Shown piece after piece: positions 1-8,966 of a stretch of 64,000 bases of DNA (position 1 is the stretch's first letter; every line of letters starts with the position of its first letter). Below the pieces are notes generated by a model that worked only from the letters and a program-made list of their open reading frames with translations, made no database searches and was not told where the DNA came from. The DNA comes from Opitutaceae bacterium (GTDB taxonomy: Bacteria > Verrucomicrobiota > Verrucomicrobiia > Opitutales > Opitutaceae): positions 1 through 64,000 of the forward strand of contig JAQUYL010000017.1 of the NCBI GenBank assembly GCA_028691845.1, read 5' to 3'. Made by a program: the position numbers and the translations under genes.

Positions 1-72
1 ATCCAGCGCCGTGCCTATGGCTTTAGGAACTTTAACAACTACCGCCTGCGCGTCATCGCCCAGTGCGGCTGA
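1..72 (+). CDS. C-terminal end of an ISL3-like transposase (5' end outside the window)
   Basis: The first 72 bases read in frame 1 as 23 residues followed by TGA. The tail contains AYGFRNFNNYRLRVIAQCG, which resembles the conserved C-terminal end of ISL3-family DDE transposases (a GFRNF..YRLR pattern). Only this tail is visible, so catalytic residues cannot be checked and the element may be intact or broken upstream. It lies just outside tRNA-Val, a common neighbourhood for mobile DNA. The family assignment rests on this short motif alone. Confidence 0.55.
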   Translation: MQRRAYGFRNFNNYRLRVIAQCG

Positions 73-105
73 CTTATGAACCTCCACTCCCTTCAACCCA
101 CTCCC

Positions 106-124
106 CAATCTTTGGTGTAGACCC
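106..124 (-). repeat. possible right terminal inverted repeat of the insertion sequence
   Basis: Read on the minus strand this is GGGTCTACACCAAAGATTG, about 35 bp downstream of the transposase stop. IS ends often start with GG and lie just outside the transposase gene. The left end is beyond the window, so pairing and target duplication cannot be tested. Confidence 0.25.
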
Positions 125-145
125 GAAAAGGTGAGTTCGGTCAAG

Positions 146-222
146 TGGTGGACGGCAAGGGACTCGAACCCCTGACCCCCTCGGTGTAAACGAGATGCTC
201 TAACCAACTGAGCTAGCCGTCC
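146..222 (-). tRNA. tRNA-Val (anticodon TAC)
   Basis: The minus strand folds into a full cloverleaf. The acceptor arms GGACGGC and GCCGTCC pair perfectly. The D arm carries GCTCAGTTGGTTAGAGC. The anticodon loop is TTTACAC with anticodon TAC, which reads GUA and related valine codons. The T loop is TTCGAGT. The discriminator is A (149) and the CCA end is encoded (146-148). The transposase tail lies just beyond its 3' end. Confidence 0.96.
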
Positions 223-339
223 TGAACAGGGCGCCACTAAGGAGCAGGGTTCTGCAGCCCGCAAGGCGAAAGGCTGGAAACAGGAATTGCACGTGGCTTC
301 ACACAGGGCCGTCTCGTAAAGACTGCCCCCTACCCTGCA

Positions 340-1389
340 TTAATGCTTCTTGGCGGAAACCGCTTTGGGCTTGAGCAAGCCATCGCGAATCATGGTTTCG
401 GCGATCTGTATTGAGTTGAGCGCAGCGCCCTTCCAGAGATTGTCACCGCTGACCCAGAGTGCGAGTCCGTTGCCGAACGCAGTGTCCAGCCGGATACGGC
501 CGACCCCACATCTGGCCTTGCCCGTGAAGGCCAGCGGGGTCGGATAGATCTTGTTGGCCGGATCATCGACCAGCTCCGCGCCTGCAAAAGCGGCGATGGC
601 CGCCCGGGCTGCCGCCACGCTCACCGGCTTCTCGAACTCGGCGTTGATCGCCATCGAATGGGCGCGTACCACCGGCACGCGGATGCACGTGGCGGAAACA
701 GACAGCTGCGGCAGCTCGAGAATCTTCCGGCTTTCCGCGCGCATCTTGGACTCCTCGCCGGTGTAGCCATCGGCGTCAAACGAGTCGATCTGCGGGATCA
801 GATTGAAAGCGATCTGGTAGGGATACACCTTGCGTGGCAGCGGCTGGCCGGCGACTGAAGCTTTCACCTGCGCATCGAGTTCGCGCACCGCCTCGGCCCC
901 GGTCCCGGAGACCGACTGATAGGTCGCGACGAAATAGCGCTTCAGGCCAAAAGCTTGGTGCAGCGGGTACAGACCCATCAGGGTGATGGCCGTCGAGCAA
1001 TTCGGACTGGCAATGATTCCCTTGTGGCAGCGCAGCGTTTGCGGATTGATTTCCGGCACCACCAGCGGCACCTCCGGCGACATGCGGAAAGCCGAGCTTT
1101 TGTCGAGTACCAGGCAGCCGCGCTTCACCGCCTCGGGGGCAAGGGCCCGCGAGGTGCTGCCTCCCGCCGCGAATAGCGCAATGTCCAGATCAGTGAAAAT
1201 ATCCGGCCGCGCCTCGTGCACCGTGATCTTTTTGCCGGCAACCTCGATCACTTTGCCCGCGGAACGGGCGGAGGCAAAGAGCCGAAGCTCTGCCAGGGGG
1301 AAGTGGCGCGACACGAGCAGGTCAATCAGTTCTTGACCCACTGCTCCGGTCGCACCGACGATGCCGACTCTATAGGTATGATTTTGCAC
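340..1389 (-). CDS. asd: aspartate-semialdehyde dehydrogenase
   Basis: Asd reduces aspartyl phosphate to aspartate semialdehyde, the branch point to lysine/DAP, threonine and methionine. The 349-residue product begins with a Rossmann motif, VGIVGATGAVGQE (about residues 8-20). The catalytic cysteine is visible in SPNCST (C131), and the length is normal. I chose the GTG at 1389 because the Rossmann strand follows within ten residues, as usual. Longer in-frame starts (1473, 1491) would overlap the divergent L,D-transpeptidase gene. The two divergent starts then lie only one base apart, so at least one promoter must sit inside the neighbouring coding sequence. DAP supply links this gene functionally to the dapF homologue and mpl elsewhere in the window. 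Confidence 0.95.
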   Translation of the reverse strand: MQNHTYRVGIVGATGAVGQELIDLLVSRHFPLAELRLFASARSAGKVIEVAGKKITVHEARPDIFTDLDIALFAAGGSTSRALAPEAVKRGCLVLDKSSAFRMSPEVPLVVPEINPQTLRCHKGIIASPNCSTAITLMGLYPLHQAFGLKRYFVATYQSVSGTGAEAVRELDAQVKASVAGQPLPRKVYPYQIAFNLIPQIDSFDADGYTGEESKMRAESRKILELPQLSVSATCIRVPVVRAHSMAINAEFEKPVSVAAARAAIAAFAGAELVDDPANKIYPTPLAFTGKARCGVGRIRLDTAFGNGLALWVSGDNLWKGAALNSIQIAETMIRDGLLKPKAVSAKKH

Positions 1390-1390
1390 G

Positions 1391-1927
1391 GTGAATAGTT
1401 CGTTGGAACATGTGAAACAAAAGTGCAGTGCGCTGGGAATCAAGCTCACTCCTCGCTTTCTTGTGATTTCCATCGAGCGCCAGCTGCTCATGTTCTACGA
1501 AAACAGTGAGTTGCGTAAAAGTTATTTGGTTTCAACCTCGTCGCGTCCGCCGTCGAACGTGAGGGATTCCCTTGGAACGCCGCGCGGCCTGCACACTGTG
1601 GCGGATAAAATCGGCGCTGGGACTCCGCCGGGGATTGTGTTCAAAAACCGCACCTGCACCGGCCGTCATTTCAACGAGTTCACCGACGAGGAGAATGCCG
1701 GCAATCTCATCACCACCCGCATACTATGGCTGCGCGGGCTCGAGCCCGGAGGCAATGCCGGGGGCCAGGTGGACACCTACGAACGCTACATTTATATACA
1801 CGGCACGAACCACGAGGAACGGCTCGGCCTGCCCGCCAGCGCCGGTTGCGTGCTGATGCGAAATCTCGACGTGATCGAATTGTTCGACCAGGCGCGGGTC
1901 GGGGACCTCGTGTGGATCGAGGATTGA
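1391..1927 (+). CDS. L,D-transpeptidase (YkuD fold)
   Basis: The 178-residue product has the YkuD catalytic block. His137 lies in IHGTN, and the nucleophile Cys153 lies in PASAGCVLM, where the common SHGC is SAGC. An early strand reads LVISIERQLLMFYE, typical of the domain start. These enzymes form 3-3 peptidoglycan cross-links or attach proteins to the wall. No signal peptide is evident from the GTG at 1391. A second GTG at 1412 is equally possible and would leave room for a promoter between this gene and the divergent asd. With no secretion signal seen, a cytoplasmic-side or unrecognised export route cannot be excluded. Confidence 0.88.
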   Translation: MNSSLEHVKQKCSALGIKLTPRFLVISIERQLLMFYENSELRKSYLVSTSSRPPSNVRDSLGTPRGLHTVADKIGAGTPPGIVFKNRTCTGRHFNEFTDEENAGNLITTRILWLRGLEPGGNAGGQVDTYERYIYIHGTNHEERLGLPASAGCVLMRNLDVIELFDQARVGDLVWIED

Positions 1928-2023
1928 GGCGGAATCATTCAATGGGATAAGCGTCGCACTGCTGGCAGTGGAGCCGACGGGTTAATTGGCACAGGGACCA
2001 GCCGCGAATGAATCGGGTACCGA

Positions 2024-2290
2024 TCAGCCGCTCCCGGTCCCGACCAGCAAGCGCAGGCCGTTCAGGCACACGAACACTGTGCCGCCTTCATAGGCCAGCA
2101 CCCCGAGAGTCAACAGTGCCAAGCCGAGGATGGCGGCAAGCATCATGACAATCACAGTACCGAGCCAGATGAACAGATTCTGACGGATAATCCCGTTCGC
2201 TCGCAGGCTCAACCGCAAGGCCGCAAAAAAGTTTTCGATCTGGTCGTGCAGGAGCACGATTTCCGGCTGTACCAGGGAGAAGGCGCGGCC
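2024..2290 (-). pseudogene. C-terminal remnant of a heavy-metal P-type ATPase
   Basis: About 87 codons on the minus strand read like the last two membrane helices of a P1B-type metal ATPase. PEIVLLHD is followed by RANGIIRQNLFIWLGT, LALLTLGVLAYEGGTVFV and the terminal CLNGLRLL, with a stop at 2024-2026. The phosphorylation DKTG, ATP-binding and CPx regions are absent, because the adjoining DNA codes for the DinG-like helicase on the other strand. The order and wording of this tail are highly characteristic, so this is a decayed gene end and not a chance frame. Confidence 0.72.
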
Positions 2291-2383
2291 GGCTTGCTGT
2301 TCATGACTCTCAGCAATGCGGTCCCGATGGAACGTCGCAAATAAATTTGCTCTGCGGTTTTTGCGTCGTTCATCCTGAAACTC

Positions 2384-4459
2384 ATGATCAGTCTTTACGA
2401 AGGCGGAGGATTGGCTGCCACGAGCGTATCGGAGCATGTGGCAGCGGCCTTTGCCGACGGTGGCTGGCTGTGCGATGCGCTGCACCTGGAACACCGGCCG
2501 GAACAGGAACGCATGGCGCACGCAGTGGGTGCTGCGATGAAAACCGACCAGGCATTGCTGTGCGAAGCGGGCACCGGCGTGGGCAAGAGCCTCGCCTATC
2601 TCGTGCCGGGAATCATTCTCGCCGTCGATCAAAAGAGACAGCTAGTCGTCTCAACCAACACCATCTCCCTCCAGGAGCAATTGGAGCATCAGGATCTCCC
2701 GCTATGCCGCCGGCTGTTTGCGGCAGTGGACTCCCTCGCTCCTTACCGGCCATTCAAATCGGCGCTGCTGGTAGGCAAATCCAACTATCTGTGCACGACG
2801 CGACTCGCCCAGGCGCTGCGGGGCGAAAAGGAACTGTTTGCCACGGCCGAGCAACAGGAGTTGCAGCGCATCGCGACCTGGGCCACCTCGAGCCGCACCG
2901 GGCTTCGCCATGAATTGAGCCCGGCCCCTCTGCCGGAGGTCTGGGACTGGGTCAATGCCGAGTCCGGCACCTGCTGCCGCAAGAACTGCGACGCGGATAC
3001 CTGCTTTTACCAGCGCGCGCGGTCCCGGCTCCGTGATGCCCAAGTCATCATCGTCAATCACAGCCTGCTGTTCGCGCTCATCGCCATCGGCGGTGAAAGC
3101 GCCCCATCTGGCGACACGCGAGGTGTGCTGTTCCCGGATGACCTGGTGGTGATCGACGAGGCCCATACCGTTCCTGATGTTGCGACCAACCATTTTGGAT
3201 TGAGCCTCAGTTCCTACGGACTCGATCGGTTGCTCAAGGCGTTGTATCACCCGGATAAGAAGCGGGGCCTGCTGCAACGACTGGGCGCGGCGGCCGACCG
3301 GTTGAAGGTGATCGACGCACTGGAGGCATCGGCCCAGTTTTTCGGTTATCTGGACGAACAGGTGTTGAAGAAGAAAACGACCCTGCGCATGCGAGAATCC
3401 GATGTTTGCGAAAATGGGCTGGATGAACCGCTGGCGAGATTGATCTCGGCCGTGGACCGACTGGCGGGCCGGTTCGACGAAGGCCGCGACCGGGATGAAT
3501 TGCTGGAACAAAAGGAGCGCCTCAAGGGCTATCAGAACGGTCTCCGTCTGTTTCTGGGCCGCGTGGTGGGCGAGCATGTTTACTGGCTTGAGCGCGGCGG
3601 CCGGCGCGGGACCGTCATTCACCTGAGGTCGGCGCCGCTCGATGTGGCGGCACGCCTGCGGGCTGCCTTGTTCCACCGCAATACTGCGGTGGTCCTCACC
3701 AGCGCCACCCTCGCGATGGGTGGGGCCATCGAACCGTTTCAGATCCGCGTCGGGGCGGAACATGCAGTCACGCGGGTGGAGAAGTCACCGTTTGATTTCG
3801 AGCGCCACATGCGGATCTATGTCGCCGCCGATGTGTCACCGCCCTCGCCCAAGGAGGGGCGCCTCGACCTCGACGGCCTGGTGGATTACCTGGAGTTCTG
3901 CACCCTGAGCGTGGCAGGCGGCTCCCTCGTTCTGTTTACGAGTTATCAGGATATGCGCCTTGCCGCCCAGGTGCTGGAGCCCCTATATCACGCGCAGGCC
4001 CGTCCCTTTCTGATGCAGGGGGCGGGAGGTTCCCGGACGGAGCTCACCCGTCGTTTGCGCAAGGCCGGCAACGCCATCCTTTTTGGCACGGACAGTTTTT
4101 GGACCGGCGTCGATGTGCCCGGAACAGCGCTTTCCCAGGTGGTCATCACCCGGCTGCCGTTCGATCTGCCGACGCATCCGGTGGCCGAGGCCCGGGCCGA
4201 GTGGGTGCGCGACCGGGGCGGCAATCCCTTCGCAGAGCTCACCCTGCCCGAAGCCCTGGTCAAGTTCCGCCAAGGCGTGGGTCGGCTCATCCGCAACCAT
4301 ACCGACCGCGGGCTGATCACCATTCTCGATTCCCGCGTGCTCACCAAAACCTATGGCCGCGATTTTCTGGGGGTGCTGCCCACCCCGCACTACACCCGGT
4401 TAACCCGGGCCGGACGGGCCCGTGATTTTCGGCCTTTCCCTTGCGGAGGTGGGGACTAG
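2384..4459 (+). CDS. DinG/XPD-family ATP-dependent DNA helicase
   Basis: This 691-residue superfamily 2 helicase has Walker A CEAGTGVGKS (about 60-69) and a DEAH box in VVIDEAHTVPD (258-261). It has cysteines at 137, 197/198, 202 and 207 in the position of the [4Fe-4S] cluster of DinG and XPD. The C-terminal helicase half shows LVLFTSYQDM, FWTGVDVPG and the arginine-finger block FRQGVGRLIRN. DinG-type 5'-3' helicases unwind R-loops, D-loops and forked DNA during repair. The ATG at 2384 gives a normal length. The gene is followed within 15 bp by a PP2C phosphatase and probably shares its transcript. Confidence 0.93.
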   Translation: MISLYEGGGLAATSVSEHVAAAFADGGWLCDALHLEHRPEQERMAHAVGAAMKTDQALLCEAGTGVGKSLAYLVPGIILAVDQKRQLVVSTNTISLQEQLEHQDLPLCRRLFAAVDSLAPYRPFKSALLVGKSNYLCTTRLAQALRGEKELFATAEQQELQRIATWATSSRTGLRHELSPAPLPEVWDWVNAESGTCCRKNCDADTCFYQRARSRLRDAQVIIVNHSLLFALIAIGGESAPSGDTRGVLFPDDLVVIDEAHTVPDVATNHFGLSLSSYGLDRLLKALYHPDKKRGLLQRLGAAADRLKVIDALEASAQFFGYLDEQVLKKKTTLRMRESDVCENGLDEPLARLISAVDRLAGRFDEGRDRDELLEQKERLKGYQNGLRLFLGRVVGEHVYWLERGGRRGTVIHLRSAPLDVAARLRAALFHRNTAVVLTSATLAMGGAIEPFQIRVGAEHAVTRVEKSPFDFERHMRIYVAADVSPPSPKEGRLDLDGLVDYLEFCTLSVAGGSLVLFTSYQDMRLAAQVLEPLYHAQARPFLMQGAGGSRTELTRRLRKAGNAILFGTDSFWTGVDVPGTALSQVVITRLPFDLPTHPVAEARAEWVRDRGGNPFAELTLPEALVKFRQGVGRLIRNHTDRGLITILDSRVLTKTYGRDFLGVLPTPHYTRLTRAGRARDFRPFPCGGGD

Positions 4460-4474
4460 TGTGGACTGGCAATC

Positions 4475-5197
4475 ATGATTTTGCGCACCGCCGCCCACAG
4501 TGACATTGGTCATGTCCGCTCGGAAAATGAAGACAGCTATCTGTGCGATGACCAGCACCGGCTTTACGCCGTCGCTGATGGCATTGGCGGCCTGCCTGCA
4601 GGCAAGGAGGCCAGCGAACTTTCCATCAAAAGTCTGGAGGAGACTTTTGCGGCCATGCAGCCAGCCAGCCGAACTGATTACCTGCATTGTCTGGATGAGA
4701 TCAACGCCAGCGTCTTTCAACTAGGCCGGACCCTGAATTCGCGCCTCGGCATCGGCACCACCCTGACCGTGGCCCACTTGTCCGATTCGGAAATCCGCAT
4801 CCTGCACGTCGGGGACACCTCTCTTTTTCGCCTGCGCGCAGGTCGGCTGGAAAAACTCACAACCGACCATATCCTGGAGAACGAAATGCAGGAGCGCCTC
4901 GCCCGGGGAGAGTCAATGCTGATGCTGTTGGAGAACCGTCAGGCCCTCACCCGCTGTGTTGGCCAGCCGCCACCGATCATTGGCGATTATTGCTCCCTCC
5001 TGCTGCAGGCTGGTGATCGCTATCTCCTGTGCAGCGATGGCATCACCCGAGCCGCCAGCATTCAGCAGATAGAATCCACCGTGAGCCAAGCCGCTTCGCC
5101 CCAGGCCTGCGTGCAGACTCTCATCGACCATTCCAACGCGTGCGGGGGGCTGGATAATGCCACCGTGGTGGCGATTTTCGTCGATTCGCTCGAGTGA
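4475..5197 (+). CDS. PP2C-family serine/threonine protein phosphatase
   Basis: The 240-residue product is a single PP2C domain. Metal-binding acidic residues are visible in SENED (16-20), VADGIGG (33-39), LLCSDGIT and the terminal LDNATVVAIF. Bacterial enzymes of this type (PppA/Stp1-like) dephosphorylate Ser/Thr residues and usually oppose a Hanks-type kinase. No such kinase is in this window, so the partner is unknown. The start is 15 bp after the helicase stop, suggesting co-transcription. A short 6-bp hairpin (AGTGAC/GTCACT, 5193-5208) spans the stop codon between this gene and the convergent nucleotidyltransferase. Confidence 0.92.
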   Translation: MILRTAAHSDIGHVRSENEDSYLCDDQHRLYAVADGIGGLPAGKEASELSIKSLEETFAAMQPASRTDYLHCLDEINASVFQLGRTLNSRLGIGTTLTVAHLSDSEIRILHVGDTSLFRLRAGRLEKLTTDHILENEMQERLARGESMLMLLENRQALTRCVGQPPPIIGDYCSLLLQAGDRYLLCSDGITRAASIQQIESTVSQAASPQACVQTLIDHSNACGGLDNATVVAIFVDSLE

Positions 5198-5239
5198 CAC
5201 CAGTCACTTGCTTCGGATCGGGGTGAAACCTCTTCAGAA

Positions 5240-6145
5240 CTACAATCGATCAGGATACAGGCCGCGCGACAAGAGTTCCCGGATCGCCGCCCGGGTCGCC
5301 GGCAGATCCTCGCGGAAAGTCAGGCCGAACCACGAGTCAGCACTGTGCAGCACGGTCACCGAAGCCTCGTTCCGGGCGATCAGGGCATCGAGGGAGGTGG
5401 GGAGATAGAATTCCGCCTTGGCGTCCCCGGCATGGCGCTGGAGAAATTCACTGAATAATCCATCCAATTGGCCGAACACCACCGGAGTGAAGCCCCAGCA
5501 ATTCATGGAGACAATCTCGTCGCCCGCTAGTTGCCGCAGACCGCGTTCAGTGGGGAACTGCGCTCCGCTGCCGGATTTTTCGATTTGGGTGATCTCGGTA
5601 ATCGTGCACAGACGCCCCCTGGCATCGGTGACGCACAGGCCACGACTCACGGCGCCATGCTCCGACAGAGTCTGCCGCAAAGGATATCCGACCATCGCAT
5701 AGTCGGCCGCGGTCGGGGGACTCCCCGCAAAATGTGCTGCCAGGGCCTCGTACGCCGTCGCGCCATAAAAATCGTCGGCATTAATGACCGCGAACGGACC
5801 AGTCACGTCATCGCGGGCGGCCAGAACGGCATGCCCGGTGCCCCAGGGCTTGGTCCGGCCCGCCGGCACGGCCCAGCATTGAGGCAGTCCACCAAGCTCC
5901 TGAAAAACGTAACGCACGTCCATCCGCTCCTCCAGTCTCCGTCCAACAGCTTCCCGGAATTCGCGCTCGATATCACGGCGGATGACGAGCACCAGCCGGT
6001 TGAACCCCGCCCGACGCGCATCGAATGCCGAATACTCAATGACCAGTTCGCCGTGCGGGCCGACCGGTGAGACTTGCTTCAAGCCGCCGAATCGACTGCC
6101 CATCCCGGCGGCCAGGACGACCAGATCAAGGGAACGATTTATCAC
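5240..6145 (-). CDS. NDP-sugar pyrophosphorylase-like nucleotidyltransferase
   Basis: The 301-residue product starts with the nucleotidyltransferase signature LAAGMGSRFGGLKQ (about 11-24). NADDFYG (122-128) supplies a likely metal-binding Asp. The fold should transfer a nucleotidyl group to a sugar or alcohol phosphate, but the substrate cannot be read from the sequence. It is the last gene of the minus-strand run ribE-udg-opgG-x-opgH, 76 bp after opgH. A link to glucan precursor supply (for example UDP-glucose) is possible but only inferred. The start codon is GTG at 6145. Confidence 0.85.
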   Translation of the reverse strand: MINRSLDLVVLAAGMGSRFGGLKQVSPVGPHGELVIEYSAFDARRAGFNRLVLVIRRDIEREFREAVGRRLEERMDVRYVFQELGGLPQCWAVPAGRTKPWGTGHAVLAARDDVTGPFAVINADDFYGATAYEALAAHFAGSPPTAADYAMVGYPLRQTLSEHGAVSRGLCVTDARGRLCTITEITQIEKSGSGAQFPTERGLRQLAGDEIVSMNCWGFTPVVFGQLDGLFSEFLQRHAGDAKAEFYLPTSLDALIARNEASVTVLHSADSWFGLTFREDLPATRAAIRELLSRGLYPDRL

Positions 6146-6221
6146 TCCGCAAACGGAATACGTGGACCCGCAAAAAGAAAATCCAAATCTGCTGGGTCGG
6201 GCGCATGCCGCCCGATCCGCC

Positions 6222-8360
6222 TCAGCGATACAGGGCCGTGACCGGAGTGGCGGTCAGGACGTTGTATTGCCGCACGGCCAGCCGCCACCATTCAGCGAGT
6301 TCTGCGGGCGGCATTTTCCACAACTGCTCGTGCAGCCAGATCATCGATTCTGCGTCCATAAGCAGCGCCTTTTTTTCGCGAGCTGTGAGTTTCTCGGGTC
6401 CTTCGACCAGCAGCCGGCGCCGCAGGTCCAGAAAATAGCGCCGCACCGCGAAACTTCCTAATCGCTGGCGCAAAAAGGAAATATGAACCGCATTCACGTA
6501 GGGATCGAGGACGGCCTGCAGCAGTCCATAGTCGTCGCGCAATTTCTCGATAGGCTGCATGTGCCGGTAGCATCGTTCCAGGTTCTGCTGCAGGCGCTTC
6601 AACTCATAGGGGGTCTGGGTTTCCTCCGGAGTAAGAAAAAGACCCGCCTGCAAGGCAGCCTGACCAAAGACCGCCTTGCCTAGAAAAATCGACAAAGGGA
6701 TCGAAAGCACCAGTCCTGCAAGAACCGGGCTGAGCCATAGAAAAAACCCCGGCAGCAGGATGAAAGCCACGCCCCCCCACACCACCCCTAGGGCGGTTTG
6801 CACACCATGCGTGATGATGGCCTCTCGCCAGGCGGTATCGGCGTCCGCCTCGCGGCGCTGCGTCACCCAGCCCACCCCCTGCCCCAGCAACGTGTAGATG
6901 ACGAACTTTGAATTGAAGATCATGTGAATGGGCGCCAGCAGCACGGATATGCTCATTTCGAGCACCGCACTTACCACGAGCCGAACCGGTCCGCCGTAGG
7001 CGTCACCACCGCTCTCCTTGAGTTGGAGAATCACGCTCAGGATTTTAGGCAGGAACAGAAGGAGCATCGTGAAGCTAAACAGCGCCAGTGCCTGGGGTAC
7101 GCGCACGAGGTAGCCGAAGGCCGACAGATAGTTCTCGGGGTAGATTGTGAACGCGCCCGCCTGAATCGCTTGGAATACCTGGACGCTGCTAAGCACCAGA
7201 AACAGCAACCACAGCGGCGAAGCCACATACGCCATGATCCCCATGAGCAGGTGGATGCGGTTGACCGGATGAAAGCCGTGCGTGAACAGCAACCAGCTGT
7301 GCTGGAGATTGCCCTGACACCAGCGGCGGTCGCGCTTTGCACTGTCGATGAGGGTCGGTGGGCCTTCCTCATAGGTTCCCTCCAGGTCGTAGGCCAGCCA
7401 GACCGAGCGACCGGCTTTGCGCATGAGCGCCGCCTCCACAAAGTCGTGGCTCAGGATGCGCCCGCCGAACGGCTCCCGGCCCGGGAGTTCCGGGAGGCAG
7501 CAGTAATCCATGAAGGGGGCAACGCGAATGACGGCGTTGTGCCCCCAGAAGTTCCCCTCGCCCTGATGCCAGTAATTGAGGCCGGCGAGAAACAACGGAC
7601 TGTAAAGCCGGTTGGCAAACTGCTGGATGCGTGCATAAAGCGTGGCGCCGTTCACGATACGAGGGGCGGTCTGCAGTATGCCAACGCCCGGGTTGCGTTC
7701 CATCATCGCAACCATCTTCACCAAGGTTGGGCCGGTCATGATACTGTCGGCATCCAACACCGCCATATAGCGATATTTGCGTCCCCAGCGCCGCAAGAAA
7801 TCCGCCACATTGCCGCTCTTCTTATTGATGGAAATGCGCCTCTTGCGGTAGAAAATGCGTCCAAAGCCGTCGAGCTGCTTGCACAACTCCACCCAGGCGA
7901 CCTCCTCCTGGATCCATCGGTTCGGGTCGTTCGAATCGCTGAGGATGAAAAAATCGAAATACTCCAGCCGTTTTGTCTCCTGCAGCGAACGGTAGATGAC
8001 GCGCAACCCCTCGAACACGCGACTCGCGTCCTCGTTGCACACCGGCATGACGATCGCGGTACTGGCCAAGGGCAGGCAGGACCAGTCCTCCCCTTCATTG
8101 GACCGTGTGATGCTGCAGGAGTCGCCGCCGCGATTCACCACGTAAAACCCCAGCATCGCTGTGCAAAAACCGACCGCAATATTGGCGAACAATATGGCAA
8201 ACAGAACCAGGATCACCCCGGTGAGGCTGCCATGGTAGTCGCGCCACAACAGGTCGGCCATGAACCAGGTCGCCACGCTCGTCAGCAGAAACACGAGGGT
8301 AAAGAAAGTGATGCGTCGGCGGGTCACCCGCCTGCGATCCAGCCGTTCGACAGTGAACAT
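6222..8360 (-). CDS. opgH: glucans biosynthesis glucosyltransferase H
   Basis: OpgH (MdoH) polymerises the glucose backbone of osmoregulated periplasmic glucans from UDP-glucose and passes it across the inner membrane. The 712-residue product has two N-terminal membrane segments (about 17-37 and 49-72) and a GT2 domain with LDADS (202-206), HDFVEAALM (305-313) and RDRRWCQGN (343-351). A multi-helix C-terminal membrane region follows. Compared with the E. coli protein (about 847 residues), the roughly 130-residue cytoplasmic N-terminal region before the first membrane helix is missing. A separate 195-residue membrane protein is encoded 18 bp upstream, directly after opgG. Confidence 0.95.
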   Translation of the reverse strand: MFTVERLDRRRVTRRRITFFTLVFLLTSVATWFMADLLWRDYHGSLTGVILVLFAILFANIAVGFCTAMLGFYVVNRGGDSCSITRSNEGEDWSCLPLASTAIVMPVCNEDASRVFEGLRVIYRSLQETKRLEYFDFFILSDSNDPNRWIQEEVAWVELCKQLDGFGRIFYRKRRISINKKSGNVADFLRRWGRKYRYMAVLDADSIMTGPTLVKMVAMMERNPGVGILQTAPRIVNGATLYARIQQFANRLYSPLFLAGLNYWHQGEGNFWGHNAVIRVAPFMDYCCLPELPGREPFGGRILSHDFVEAALMRKAGRSVWLAYDLEGTYEEGPPTLIDSAKRDRRWCQGNLQHSWLLFTHGFHPVNRIHLLMGIMAYVASPLWLLFLVLSSVQVFQAIQAGAFTIYPENYLSAFGYLVRVPQALALFSFTMLLLFLPKILSVILQLKESGGDAYGGPVRLVVSAVLEMSISVLLAPIHMIFNSKFVIYTLLGQGVGWVTQRREADADTAWREAIITHGVQTALGVVWGGVAFILLPGFFLWLSPVLAGLVLSIPLSIFLGKAVFGQAALQAGLFLTPEETQTPYELKRLQQNLERCYRHMQPIEKLRDDYGLLQAVLDPYVNAVHISFLRQRLGSFAVRRYFLDLRRRLLVEGPEKLTAREKKALLMDAESMIWLHEQLWKMPPAELAEWWRLAVRQYNVLTATPVTALYR

Positions 8361-8378
8361 ATCAGCCTTCGGGACAGC

Positions 8379-8966
8379 CTATCTAGTCAGGTAAAAGACG
8401 ACGCTCAGCATGGCAAGAAACGCCCCCCAGAGCAGCAGCACGCGGACCACCGGAAGTTTTTCGATGGTCTCGATGGTCTCCCCTGCGGCTTCGCTGATGG
8501 CGCCAAGGTCGATTGGACGCGGCACCATGCTGGACACCGCCAGGTCGGGACCAGCCTGGATTGTGCTCCGCCGAACGGCTTCAGCGAATTCGGCCGGGAT
8601 GTTGGTACCGTCGAGGAAGGCGTAGGGCCAGTGTTCGGGCCCATCCGCCAACAGCAGGGCCACGCGTCCCTCGACCGCAATCCGCTCATGCGGCCGGCCC
8701 TGCTCGCCCAGGATTTTCTCGAACCAATCGTCCATCATTTTTTCCATTTCCTCAGCGGCCAGAGTGGTGGGGTCCAATTCCGGGGCCGCCGCGTGCCGCT
8801 GCGCCGCCCGGACCAGGGTCTGTTGGATCAGTCGGCTCAAGTGCAGCCGGTTGTGGATGCGGTGGGCGCGCAGATAATCCTCCACCCTCACATAGGCGGA
8901 ATTCCACTGCTCAAGCGTGCCGGTTGGGGGACGGAAGGAAGTCAGGGACTCCAGAGATAGCTCCAT
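8379..8966 (-). CDS. hypothetical single-pass membrane protein between opgG and opgH
   Basis: No family recognised. The 195 residues form a hydrophilic body with one C-terminal hydrophobic segment (about 173-193, VVRVLLLWGAFLAMLSVVFYL region). This predicts a tail-anchored or C-terminally anchored protein with a cytoplasmic domain. Its start overlaps the end of opgG by 25 bp and its stop is 18 bp before opgH, so it is almost certainly co-translated with both. One possibility is that it replaces the missing cytoplasmic N-terminal region of OpgH, which in E. coli contacts FtsZ. This is inference from position and topology only. There is no clear sequence match to the E. coli OpgH N-terminus. 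Confidence 0.75.
   Translation of the reverse strand: MELSLESLTSFRPPTGTLEQWNSAYVRVEDYLRAHRIHNRLHLSRLIQQTLVRAAQRHAAAPELDPTTLAAEEMEKMMDDWFEKILGEQGRPHERIAVEGRVALLLADGPEHWPYAFLDGTNIPAEFAEAVRRSTIQAGPDLAVSSMVPRPIDLGAISEAAGETIETIEKLPVVRVLLLWGAFLAMLSVVFYLTR

Noticed and set aside
6924..8960. 678-codon open frame on the plus strand
   Set aside because: It lies antisense to opgH and the small membrane gene, which have clear family motifs. The translation is low in hydrophobic order and rich in H, Q and R, as expected for a GC-bias shadow.
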